Shown one piece after another: positions 21,195-28,732 of a stretch of 64,000 nt of DNA. The DNA lies in contig NZ_PXNN01000006.1 of the NCBI RefSeq assembly GCF_003007685.1, forward strand, positions 1 to 64,000, written 5' to 3'. A program made the position numbers and the translations under genes. The notes beneath the pieces are model-generated. The model saw nothing but the letters and a program-made list of their open reading frames with translations, was not told the origin of the DNA and ran no database searches. Positions within the stretch are counted from its first letter, which is position 1; each line of letters begins with the position of its first letter. This DNA comes from Marinobacter halophilus. Lineage in GTDB: Bacteria > Pseudomonadota > Gammaproteobacteria > Pseudomonadales > Oleiphilaceae.

Positions 21195-21983
21195 GAGGCT
21201 GTAGAAAAACCCCCGAAATCTCCATCCCGGTTTGATAAAGTCAGGCAAACGGACACGTTCTGCATTTCACCACCCTGGCCAAGTTTGTCAGTAGCCACGC
21301 CGATGAGATCGAAGAGCTGTTCGAACAAGTTCTGCTGATTTGCCACGAAGAGGGCCTGTTGGGTAACGAGCTGTTTGCCATCGACGGTTGCAAGATTTAC
21401 TCCAACGCCGCCAAGGAATGGTCCGGCACCTTTAAGGAACTGGGTGAGTAGCGGGAGAAGTTGCGACGACTGATCCGCCACCACTTGAAGGAGCATTACG
21501 AGCGGGACGAGGCCGAAACCGAAGCCGAACTGGACCGGGATATCCGCCGAGCTTACTTCCAGGGCCGTTTACTGCAATGCCGGCAAGTCTCGTTTACTAT
21601 CGATAACAAACGCCAGCCGAACTACACGGACTGGATGAGGCACCGTATCGACAGCCAACAGGGCAAAGAGATCCACAGCCACCGAATGTCAGTGGTGGAA
21701 CCGGTGTTCGGCAACATCGGCACGAACAAACGGCTGAATCGCTTGAGCTTGTGAGGCAAGAAGAAGGTGTAGGGCCAATGGCAGCTATACTGCTTGGTGC
21801 ATAATATTGAGAAGTTGGCGAATTACGGGCGGTTAGGGCGTGATACCGGCATTGACACCGTCAAAAGGGCCGAAACTGATGGCTGAACATTGGAACGATG
21901 ATAATCGGCTAGCTGGTGGAAGCCACAAAAATTTTTGGAATTAGGTGCTGGGGAGGGCTCGAAATCGGGTTTTCTGCAGCCTC
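21195..21983 (+). mobile_element. IS1182-like deletion derivative, copy B
   Basis: A 789-bp element, nearly identical to copy A over its first 360 bp and then longer. It adds FQGRLLQCRQVSFTIDNKRQPNYTDW, then EPVFGNIGTNKRLNRLSL and, after in-frame stops, CLVHNIEKLANYG, the usual C-terminal end of IS1182-family transposases. It shares the left deletion with copy A and has its own nonsense codon (TAG near 21449). The ends are GAGGCTGTAGAAAAACC and GGTTTTCTGCAGCCTC. It is flanked by GTT direct repeats in the attC23 R' core. Confidence 0.78.
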
Positions 21984-22004
21984 GTTATGCACAGGGAGAA
22001 TTCG

Positions 22005-22541
22005 GTGCAACTGTTTGAAACCGAGAGGTTGTTCGCAAGGAAGTTGTCACACCAAGACCTTTCCGCTCTCGCTGAAATTTTAAGTGATCCCGAAGTAATG
22101 GAATATTCGGTTCGCGGAGTTTGCGATGTGGCGGCCACCAAGAAGTTTATCGACTGGTGCGTGGAGTGTTATGCCTCACGCGGCATTGGTCCGTGGGCAT
22201 TGGTAAAAAAAGACTCCGGCGATCTTATTGGTTTCTGTGGTGTCGGGCCAGAACTAGTTGCCGGTGTCGAGGAAACCAACCTGGGTTATCGGTTAGCGCG
22301 AAAGTTTTGGAATCAAGGTTTTGCAACAGAAGCCGCCATAGGAGTTTTAGGCTACGCGTTTGGTCAGAAAAAATTCTCATCGGTAGTTGTCATCATCGAA
22401 CAAGAAAATGGCGCTTCAGTCAGGGTTTCGGAGAAAGCAGGATTCAGGCATTACACAACACTGGAATTTCATGGTCAGTCAGTACGTTTGTACCGGATGA
22501 CCTGCCGAGACTGGAGTATTTTGCATAACAAGTACGGTTAA
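22005..22541 (+). CDS. c24: GNAT N-acetyltransferase, RimJ/RimL type
   Basis: A 178-residue acetyltransferase. The start chosen is GTG 22005, 7 bp after AGGGAG (21992-21997); ATG 21987 at the cassette start core is in frame but lacks a ribosome site. The N-terminal ETERLFARKLSHQDLSALAEILSDPEVMEYS is typical of RimJ/RimL-like enzymes. The acetyl-CoA region includes LGYRLARKFWNQGFATEAAIGVLGYAF, followed by ENGASVRVSEKAGFRH. The substrate is unknown; some relatives acetylate proteins, others small amines. The last codons (HNKYG) come from the attC24 sequence, because the usual stop in the R'' core is out of frame. Confidence 0.85.
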   Translation: MQLFETERLFARKLSHQDLSALAEILSDPEVMEYSVRGVCDVAATKKFIDWCVECYASRGIGPWALVKKDSGDLIGFCGVGPELVAGVEETNLGYRLARKFWNQGFATEAAIGVLGYAFGQKKFSSVVVIIEQENGASVRVSEKAGFRHYTTLEFHGQSVRLYRMTCRDWSILHNKYG

Positions 22542-22560
22542 GCGACGTTCCTGACGTCGC
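22523..22560 (+). repeat. attC24, truncated, end of array
   Basis: R'' GCATAAC (22523-22529) complements the cassette start GTTATGC at 21984. The rest of the attC is not recognisable. A 7-bp stem GCGACGT-tcctg-ACGTCGC (22542-22560) follows, then IS110 remnant sequence. No further attC is seen to the right. Confidence 0.6.
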
Positions 22561-22700
22561 GCTGATCTTGCATCGTTTTTCGGATACGGGGCACTAAGCG
22601 GGGCGCGATGATCCGAACTTGATGACCGAGCTTGGTCATCTCCCGGGCTCAGTAGTGGGCACCAGTGCAGGCCTCCGTGCCAATGGTTGGAACATCTATG
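22561..22700 (-). mobile_element. IS110/IS1111-family transposase remnant
   Basis: Read on the minus strand, 22700-22555 gives TIGTEACTGAHY, a stop codon, then AREMTKLGHQVRIIAPRLV. This lines up with the conserved EACGGAHHWAR...LGHxVxLMxPQFV block of IS110-family transposases. Only this N-terminal catalytic-domain scrap remains and it carries a nonsense codon. It lies between the last recognisable attC core and the chromosomal gene rlmF. Confidence 0.6.
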
Positions 22701-22769
22701 ATGACACCTCCTGCTTCGGATTGAAGGTGTCGACGCTTTCGAGCAGGCACATGGAGGCGGTGGCAGCGG

Positions 22770-23708
22770 CTAAATGAATGTCCAGGCCAATACCCTCGTA
22801 ATCTTATTTCCCTGCTTCATCTCTATTTCCCGAATATCAACTGCACCGAGCTTACCAATCAACTTTTTTGCCGGCTTAACATTGTCAGCTTTTGAAACGA
22901 GGCTGGTAAACCAGTGGCATTGCGTTGAATACACCTTGCTTTCTCTTATCAGCTTTTTCAGAAACAGCTGTTCACCCCCTTTACACCAAAGCTCTGCTCC
23001 CAGCCCGCCAAAATTCAGAGTGGTGGATTCGGCTTTTACTTTTTGTTCGCCGCGGCTACGGGCAAGGTTATTGAGTTTAAGCTGGCTGCCTTTAAGTGCT
23101 TCATCGAGCGAGGCATGGAAGGGTGGGTTGCACACGCTGACGTCAAAGAACTCCCCGGTTTGAATGATCCCTTCAAACATGTGGTTTTTATTGTGTTGCG
23201 TGCGTAGCGTGAAGCGATCTTTGAGTGTGGGATTGTTGCTGATAATCGTGGCTACGTTCTCAAGCGACTGAGCGCTAATGTCACTTCCGACACACTGCCA
23301 GCCGTAAATTTGGCAAGCTAGTAACGGGTAGATTCCATTTGCTCCAGTCCCTATGTCGAGTAGCTTGATGCTGGGCCGTGCAAGTCTAGGTTCAATTAAG
23401 TCCGCTATGTAATGGATATAATCGGCTCTGCCTGGGATGGGAGGGCAAAGCGCGCCCTCTGGAATATCCCAACCGGCAACGTTGTAGTATCGGTTTAATA
23501 ACGCGGCATTGAGAGTTTTTACTGCCAATGGGTCTGCGAAATCGATGGAAAGGTCGCCATAAGCGTTCGGTTTTACATGGGGGGCCAGTGTTGGGTGGCT
23601 TTTTACGAGAGCAGGGAAGTCATAACCTTGGTTGTGCAGATTCCTGGGGTGCAGACCTTTGCGAACAGGCTTGGTTTTGCTTTTTTCACTTCGATGGTGG
23701 GTGCTCAC
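22770..23708 (-). CDS. rlmF: 23S rRNA m6A1618 methyltransferase RlmF
   Basis: A 312-residue methyltransferase that modifies A1618 of 23S rRNA. The SAM-binding motif LDIGTGANG is at residues 117-125 and the adenine-methylase motif NPPF at 194-197, followed by FHAS. The N-terminus is basic (KTKPVRKGLHPRNLHNQGYDF), a hallmark of RlmF. The start is GTG 23708 with AGGCC upstream. It is transcribed toward the integron, and its 3' end is only about 70 bp from the IS110 scrap. This gene marks the stable chromosome at the array boundary. Confidence 0.93.
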   Translation of the reverse strand: MSTHHRSEKSKTKPVRKGLHPRNLHNQGYDFPALVKSHPTLAPHVKPNAYGDLSIDFADPLAVKTLNAALLNRYYNVAGWDIPEGALCPPIPGRADYIHYIADLIEPRLARPSIKLLDIGTGANGIYPLLACQIYGWQCVGSDISAQSLENVATIISNNPTLKDRFTLRTQHNKNHMFEGIIQTGEFFDVSVCNPPFHASLDEALKGSQLKLNNLARSRGEQKVKAESTTLNFGGLGAELWCKGGEQLFLKKLIRESKVYSTQCHWFTSLVSKADNVKPAKKLIGKLGAVDIREIEMKQGNKITRVLAWTFI

Positions 23709-23917
23709 AGTATTAGGCCTGGGGCTTGGAGTTCAATAGTGGAGTAGGTCTGACTTGGGCAGTAATTATATGATTAATGTATGGCATGGGCATACTCGGC
23801 AGTTCGAGGATCGCGAGAGGCCTCCGGTTATGCGTGTTTTGCATAACTAATTACGGAAGGAGGCTGGATGAGGCGAGCGGAAATCACTCTGATCATCAGC
23901 TTCACCGAGGCACTTTG

Positions 23918-24850
23918 TCACATTTCTTCATGAACCTGACCATAGGTCAGCATCGCGAACAAACCGGTACCGCCGAGAATGTTGCCGATGAGAACCGGGG
24001 AAATATGGTAAATCAAGGCGGTGAAGATATTCATGTCCCCATTGAGCACCAAAGTGAAAATTTCGTTTGACCCCGCAATCACATGGGTAAACTCACCCGC
24101 CGCGATCAGCCAGGTAAACATGACGATAACCAGCACTTCGGATCTTTTCGCGGAAGGCAGCATCCACACTATTGCAGCTATGAAAAAGCCTGACGGAATG
24201 CCGCGCAAAAGCGTCTCAGCCGGGGTCAGTGTTGCCAGGTGGTGCGATATCTCCAGGATCGCTGCGAAGGTGTCGACGGGAAGGATATTTCCGTGGACCA
24301 TGATGGTGGCGGTAATAAACGTGCCACACAAATTTGCCCCCAGCACAATGCCCCAAAGGCGTGCGGTGCAATAGAACCGGTCGCGCGTCGGCTGGGCCAG
24401 AACCGGCAGCACGACGGTGATGGTGTTTTCGGTGAACAGTTGAAGCCGGCACAGGATCACGAGGACAAACCCGAACGAGTAGCCCAGGCTTTCAATCAAG
24501 GTCAGGTAGGGGTGATCTGAGCCGAGATTGGAGCGGATAGTGCCTTCGACAAGGACCGAGGTCGAAATCCCGAGCCCCGCGGCCACTCCAGACCACCATA
24601 GCGAGATGTTCGGGCGCCGCAGCTCCTCTTCGCCCTCGCGCAGGATGATGGAGTAAAGAGTCAGTGAAGTTAAGCCGCCATGTTCGGCTACGGTATCACG
24701 TTCTTTCGGAGTCAGTGACTTTTCGCTCGGCGTTGGTGTCTGTTCGCGCGATTCACGATCCTGGGCCTTGGCGCGAGACTCTTGTTCGTCCGCGGCTTTC
24801 TTGGCTTTCTTTTCGAAGGATGTATCTCTATGAGCTTCCCTGTCACTCAT
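23918..24850 (-). CDS. Formate/nitrite transporter family channel, YfdC-like
   Basis: A 310-residue protein from ATG 24850; the frame stays open upstream to 24958. An N-terminal cytoplasmic extension of about 75 residues is highly charged (KKAKKAADEQESRAKAQDRESREQ). It is followed by a six-helix FNT domain: IISL-type start near residue 100, GVAAGLGISTSVL, the channel loop LQLFTENTITVVLP (FTEN is the family's L/FxxN-type signature), and LLRGIPSGFFIAAIVWMLPSAK. The charged N-terminus is typical of the YfdC branch rather than FocA. The substrate is not predictable. Confidence 0.85.
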   Translation of the reverse strand: MSDREAHRDTSFEKKAKKAADEQESRAKAQDRESREQTPTPSEKSLTPKERDTVAEHGGLTSLTLYSIILREGEEELRRPNISLWWSGVAAGLGISTSVLVEGTIRSNLGSDHPYLTLIESLGYSFGFVLVILCRLQLFTENTITVVLPVLAQPTRDRFYCTARLWGIVLGANLCGTFITATIMVHGNILPVDTFAAILEISHHLATLTPAETLLRGIPSGFFIAAIVWMLPSAKRSEVLVIVMFTWLIAAGEFTHVIAGSNEIFTLVLNGDMNIFTALIYHISPVLIGNILGGTGLFAMLTYGQVHEEM

Positions 24851-24985
24851 TCTGCTGTCCTTAAGCCATCCAGAAACGCTTGAGTTGCCGCGAGATGGGG
24901 CTTGCTGGAAAGTTATCTTCGATAACAAGCATAGCTCAGATGCTGTATTAGGGCACAACGCAAGCTGAAGAACGGGTTAAGTGAT

Positions 24986-25046
24986 GGTGATTATCTGATT
25001 TTATTATTCACTGCAACAATTTTTTTCGATTTCAGATATAATCACC
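24986..25046 (+). promoter_or_regulatory. Putative operator and -10 upstream of small gene
   Basis: A near-perfect inverted repeat GGTGATTATCTGA (24986-24998) and TCAGATATAATCACC (25032-25046); the right arm carries an extra TA. The right arm contains TATAAT (25037-25042), a consensus -10 box. A regulator binding here would control the gene at 25091. Confidence 0.45.
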
Positions 25047-25090
25047 TAGAGAAGCTGGTGATTTAGCCAGTATTTAACTGAGAGAACATC

Positions 25091-25252
25091 ATGAGCAAGA
25101 AACCCGTAAAAGATACGATAACTACTGCCACAATCGAGGAGCAAACGGCTGCTTTTTTAAAGTCTGGCGGGGCGGTTGAATATGTGGTTAAGGGTAGAAG
25201 TGGGCAAATCGCAACTGCAGGTTCGAAGCAGATTAACCTGAAGAGCAGCTGA
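25091..25252 (+). CDS. Small conserved protein, unknown
   Basis: A 53-residue protein from ATG 25091, with CTGAGAGAA as weak ribosome site: MSKKPVKDTITTATIEEQT, then FLKSGGAVEYVVKGRSGQ and a short tail. Similar small proteins with the FLKSGG...V..G.SGQ pattern are widespread in Pseudomonas, Shewanella and relatives, but I know of no function. A consensus -10 box and inverted repeat lie upstream. No signal peptide or membrane segment. Confidence 0.65.
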   Translation: MSKKPVKDTITTATIEEQTAAFLKSGGAVEYVVKGRSGQIATAGSKQINLKSS

Positions 25253-25298
25253 TGTATTCGGTGCCTGGCATCGAAACACTGAAAAAATTATCCAATTG

Positions 25299-25379
25299 AC
25301 ATCTTTTGTCTCGTCGCATTTTTGGTGTGGTTTCGTGACCGTATCCAAAAATTCCGGCACACAAAAGATGTTTTTTTTT
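25299..25379. other. Long nested hairpin followed by T run
   Basis: Outer arms ACATCTTTTGT (25299-25309) and ACAAAAGATGT (25361-25371) enclose a second pair ATTTTTGG and CCAAAAAT and an inner GGT/ACC. The right arm ends in nine T. It could be a terminator, a structured RNA or a relic of a small transposable element. It lies just left of the broken oxidase gene. Confidence 0.45.
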
Positions 25380-25397
25380 ACGCCAACTGGATAGATA

Positions 25398-25604
25398 GGC
25401 TATCTGGACGAAGAAGCTGTGTTCAGCCACACCAAATATCTGGAACGCGTGGACAGCGGCAAAAATGAAAATGTCACTTCGCCACAGATTGCCACTGACT
25501 ACTGGCAGTTGCCTCAAGATGCCAGGCTAAGTGATGTGATCATTGGGGGCAGGGCTGATGAAGCCAAACACCGGGATGCTAACCACGTTTTGCCGATCAG
25601 CTGA
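25398..25604 (+). pseudogene. aox: Alternative oxidase, C-terminal remnant
   Basis: About 68 codons in one frame read [21 protein letters not shown], then [20 protein letters not shown] and [15 protein letters not shown]. This is the C-terminal part of alternative oxidase, the di-iron ubiquinol oxidase. The glutamate in LDEEAV and the ExxH pair in RADEAKH are two of the iron-binding elements. The N-terminal two thirds, including the first ExxH motif, are absent; upstream sequence is the hairpin at 25299-25379. No start codon or ribosome site is left. The reading frame itself has no internal stop, so the loss may be fairly recent. Confidence 0.75.
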
Positions 25605-25621
25605 CATCTGGTGTGCGGGAT

Positions 25622-25643
25622 TAAGGCCTGTGTTCAGGCCTTA
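25622..25643. terminator. Bidirectional terminator
   Basis: A perfect 9-bp stem TAAGGCCTG-tgtt-CAGGCCTTA lies between the end of the oxidase remnant and the convergent acyl-CoA dehydrogenase gene. T-rich flanks occur on the dehydrogenase side. Confidence 0.7.
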
Positions 25644-25666
25644 TCTCAGGTGCATTCGACGGTCGT

Positions 25667-26872
25667 CTATTTCAATTGCCTGGAACTCAACCCTAACACT
25701 CGGCGGGCAATGACCAGTTGCTGGATTTGCTGAGTGCCCTCGAAAATATCAAGAATCTTTGAGTCGCGGGCCCATTTCTCCAACAGTTCGTCTTCGGTGT
25801 AGCCCAGGCTGCCGGCCAGTTCAACACAGCGCAAGGTGATGGCGTTACCCACGCGACCAGCTTTGGCCTTGCAGATAGACGCCTCCAGAGTGTTGGCTTT
25901 CTTGTTGTCGGCCATCCACGCGGCTTTTATGGTCAGCCAGTAGGCGGCCTCCCAGTCTGCTTCCATCCGGTAGATTTCCGCCTCCGCTGCTGAGCAGTTG
26001 TCCACGGGTTTGCTGTAATCGTAGGTTATGCTCTCTTTGAGTAGCTCTTTAATGCGCTCCAGAGAAGCTTTGGCACAGCCGACGGCCATTGCGGCCACCA
26101 GTGGCCGGGTGTTGTCGAAGGTTTCCATGACCCCGGCAAAGCCCTTCTTGGTGTCAATGTCCGGGCTGCCCAGCAGGTTGTCCGCCGGCACCCGGCAGTC
26201 CACGAAGTTAATGGCCGCCGTATCGGATGCACGTATGCCGAGTTTTTTCTCCAGGCGCGCCAGTTCCATGCCCGGGGTACCCCAGTCCACCACAAATGAC
26301 TTGATGGCAGCCCGGCCCAGTTTCGGGTCCAGTGAAGCCCACACCACCACACAGTCGGCGCGAGAACCAGAGGTTACATAGATCTTCTCGCCGTTCAGCA
26401 CGTAATGATCACCGTCTTTACGGGCGGTGGTGCGAATGGCCGCGGAATCCGAGCCGCAACCGGGTTCGGTTATGGCCATGGCTGCCCATTTGCCTTTAAA
26501 CCTTTCCAGCTGCTCATCGTTGGCTACGGCGGCGATGGCCGCATTACCCAAGCCCTGGCGGGGCATGGCCAGCAAGAAACCGGTATCGCCGTAACACATT
26601 TCCATGGCGCCCAAACACACGCCCATGTTGGCGCCGTTTTTCACGCTGCCGTCGTTCTGCACCTTGCCGCTGCCGGTGGTGGCGGCGCCGGCGGAGTTGG
26701 CCGGATCACCTGCATTAAAGCCGTCCAGTACTGACGCCAGCATATCCAGTTCTTTCGGATACTCGTGCTCGCCCCGGTCATATTTACGGGAGATCGGGCG
26801 CAGGCTGCTGCGGGCTACCTGATAGGCGTTGTTGATCAGTGGTCTGAACTTCTTGGGAATGTCGATATTCAT
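25667..26872 (-). CDS. Acyl-CoA dehydrogenase
   Basis: A 401-residue FAD flavoprotein that introduces the alpha-beta double bond in acyl-CoA. Family blocks are visible: AMAITEPGCGSDSAAIRTTA (FAD and substrate binding), GEKIYVTSGSRAD, LEKKLGIRASDTAAINFVDCRVP, and the C-terminal IFEGTQQIQQLVIARRVLG. It is the second gene of a two-gene unit with another acyl-CoA dehydrogenase 14 bp upstream, so the products may form a heteromeric enzyme. Chain-length specificity cannot be told from sequence. The paired terminator is at 25622-25643. Confidence 0.92.
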   Translation of the reverse strand: MNIDIPKKFRPLINNAYQVARSSLRPISRKYDRGEHEYPKELDMLASVLDGFNAGDPANSAGAATTGSGKVQNDGSVKNGANMGVCLGAMEMCYGDTGFLLAMPRQGLGNAAIAAVANDEQLERFKGKWAAMAITEPGCGSDSAAIRTTARKDGDHYVLNGEKIYVTSGSRADCVVVWASLDPKLGRAAIKSFVVDWGTPGMELARLEKKLGIRASDTAAINFVDCRVPADNLLGSPDIDTKKGFAGVMETFDNTRPLVAAMAVGCAKASLERIKELLKESITYDYSKPVDNCSAAEAEIYRMEADWEAAYWLTIKAAWMADNKKANTLEASICKAKAGRVGNAITLRCVELAGSLGYTEDELLEKWARDSKILDIFEGTQQIQQLVIARRVLGLSSRQLK

Positions 26873-26886
26873 GTTTGTCTCCCTGC

Positions 26887-28194
26887 TTACAGGTGCAGGC
26901 CGCCAAAGGCGACACCGATGGCACGCAGATCCCGGTACCAGCGCTCAACCGGGTATTCGTGAGTAAAACCGTGACCGCCCAGCAACTGAACGCCGTCGGT
27001 GCCGATTTTTATGGCCTTGTCTTTAACCAGAGTACGAGCCAGATGCGCTTCGCGCTGGAATGACTTGCCTTGTTCGGCGCGGCTGGCAGCGCGATAGGTG
27101 AGCATGCGCATAGCGTCCAGCTCAATGGCCATGTCGGCGATCATGAACGCGACAGCCTGGCGATGACTGATCGGCTCGCCAAAGGCAGTGCGGTCGTTGC
27201 AATACGGCACCACGTAGTCGAGCACGGACTGACAGGTGCCGATGGCCAGAGCACACCAGGCCAGAGTGCCCAGGTCGACAAAGGCACGGTAATCAAAATC
27301 GCCGGTACCGAGGCGATTTTCCAGGGGCACCCGCACGTTATTTAGTTTCAGTGGGCGCTGACCACTGGCCCGAATGCCCATGGACGGATCATCACCGGCT
27401 GACAAGCCCTCGCTGCCGCCCTCGACGATGAACACCGCCGGGCCGTCATCGGCCTGGGCCGCCACCAGAAAGAGTTCTGCTTCGGCGGCCAGCGGCACCA
27501 GGGATTTTTCGCCATTAAGTACATAGCTGTCGCCGGTTTTGCGCGCGGTGGTTTGTAGCATCATGGGATCGAACAGCGGGCGTGGTTCACACAGGGCGAT
27601 GGTGGCTTTGGGTGGGTGTTCTTCGGCAAATGTGCTCAGGTATTTGCTCTGCTGTTGAGCGCTACCCCATTGGGTAAGCGCATTAGCGACGCCCATCGGT
27701 GCGAGGATAGCCACGGCCTGACCCATGTCGCCCTGGGCCAGGTCTTCGGCCACCAGCATGCTGGATACGGTGGAGCGTTCGGTGGCGGCGCCCCCCAGGG
27801 CTTCCGGCACGGCAAAGTAGTTGAGCCCCAGTTCCAGCGCCTGGGAAACCACCTCTTCGCTGGTCTGTTGTTGAGTATCTGCATGTTCTGCCTGATCTCG
27901 CAGCACTTCACGGGCAAAGGACTGAACGCTGTCGCGGATCATCTGCTGTTCGTCGGTGATGCTCAGGTCAAACAGATCTCGGGTATGACCAGGCGCGTTC
28001 AGCCGCTGCGGCTTGCTGCCGGGTTTGCCGGAGTTGAATGCACGGGCGGTGGTGGTGATCACCTGAAAGCCACTTTTGGTGAACGTGTAGGCAAGCCGTT
28101 CTACGGTCTTGCGCATACCGATCTTGTCCAGCACTTCCGAGCCGGAGAGCCGGTGGAGTGCGGTAAGCGCATAACCAACTGCATCTTTTGCCAT
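26887..28194 (-). CDS. Acyl-CoA dehydrogenase, paired paralogue
   Basis: A 435-residue protein from ATG 28194, behind GAGGCAAAA; ATG 28221 is in frame but has no ribosome site. The N-terminal 80 residues are an extension not found in short acyl-CoA dehydrogenases. Then DEQQMIRDSVQSFAREVLRDQA begins the FAD domain. The middle block is eroded: ALCEPRPLFDP replaces the usual TEPxxGSD, and NGEKSLVPLAAEAELFLV replaces the usual loop. This divergence suggests it is a non-catalytic or altered partner of the downstream dehydrogenase. The C-terminal GGHGFTHEYPVERWYRDLR is intact. Confidence 0.87.
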   Translation of the reverse strand: MAKDAVGYALTALHRLSGSEVLDKIGMRKTVERLAYTFTKSGFQVITTTARAFNSGKPGSKPQRLNAPGHTRDLFDLSITDEQQMIRDSVQSFAREVLRDQAEHADTQQQTSEEVVSQALELGLNYFAVPEALGGAATERSTVSSMLVAEDLAQGDMGQAVAILAPMGVANALTQWGSAQQQSKYLSTFAEEHPPKATIALCEPRPLFDPMMLQTTARKTGDSYVLNGEKSLVPLAAEAELFLVAAQADDGPAVFIVEGGSEGLSAGDDPSMGIRASGQRPLKLNNVRVPLENRLGTGDFDYRAFVDLGTLAWCALAIGTCQSVLDYVVPYCNDRTAFGEPISHRQAVAFMIADMAIELDAMRMLTYRAASRAEQGKSFQREAHLARTLVKDKAIKIGTDGVQLLGGHGFTHEYPVERWYRDLRAIGVAFGGLHL

Positions 28195-28401
28195 GGGGTT
28201 TTGCCTCGTAGTTGTGTCCATTGGATTCGATTATGGACCTTGGAGGCTCAGTCACATTGACCAGTGTGACCATGGGTTCGGGCCAATTGGCAAACCTGCT
28301 GTCGCCATAGGCCTGCAAGCGCCCGTCAGTGATGGGGGGGAGCATGCTAAGTAGCGAAGATTTAACGTATCATGCGGTGAAAGGCTTTATTGTAGAGATC
28401 C

Positions 28402-28686
28402 ATGACTATTCCTATTATGAACGTGAATGAGCCTGAAGTTTCCTGCTCAAATTGTCAGGCCTGTTGTTGCCGTCTGGAAGTAATGATCATCAGTGACACC
28501 GGGGTTCCTGAGCGGCATATTGCGTTCGATGAATGGGGTGGAGAAACCATGTTGCGGTTAGCGGATGGCTGGTGTTCCGCGTTAGACCGCAACACGTTCC
28601 TGTGCACGATTTATGAGAAACGCCCCTGGATTTGTCGAGAGTTTGAAATGGGGTCCTATGAATGTCGCGAGGAAAGAAACAGGTGA
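28402..28686 (+). CDS. YkgJ-type cysteine cluster protein
   Basis: A 94-residue protein of the YkgJ family (zinc- or iron-chelating domain). Cysteines are arranged as CSNCQACCCRLEV near residues 15-27, a WCSAL, CTIYEKRPWICREF and a final YEC. The RPxxCREF block is the family signature. The role is thought to be metal-cluster binding; no substrate is known. Start ATG 28402 has GAGATCC upstream; ATG 28417 is an alternative. It is divergent from the acyl-CoA dehydrogenase genes. Confidence 0.85.
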   Translation: MTIPIMNVNEPEVSCSNCQACCCRLEVMIISDTGVPERHIAFDEWGGETMLRLADGWCSALDRNTFLCTIYEKRPWICREFEMGSYECREERNR

Positions 28687-28732
28687 CTGAAACCGTCCCC
28701 GGTCTGTTCTGCTCTCACTGTGAGTCGAATAA

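Noticed and set aside
286..22560. Regularly spaced palindromic repeats that could suggest a CRISPR array
   Set aside because: The repeats are attC sites of differing sequence and length separated by genes, not identical repeats with short spacers.
23777..24070. 97-codon plus-strand frame near the channel gene
   Set aside because: Most of it is antisense to the C-terminal helices of the formate/nitrite-type channel; no ribosome site.
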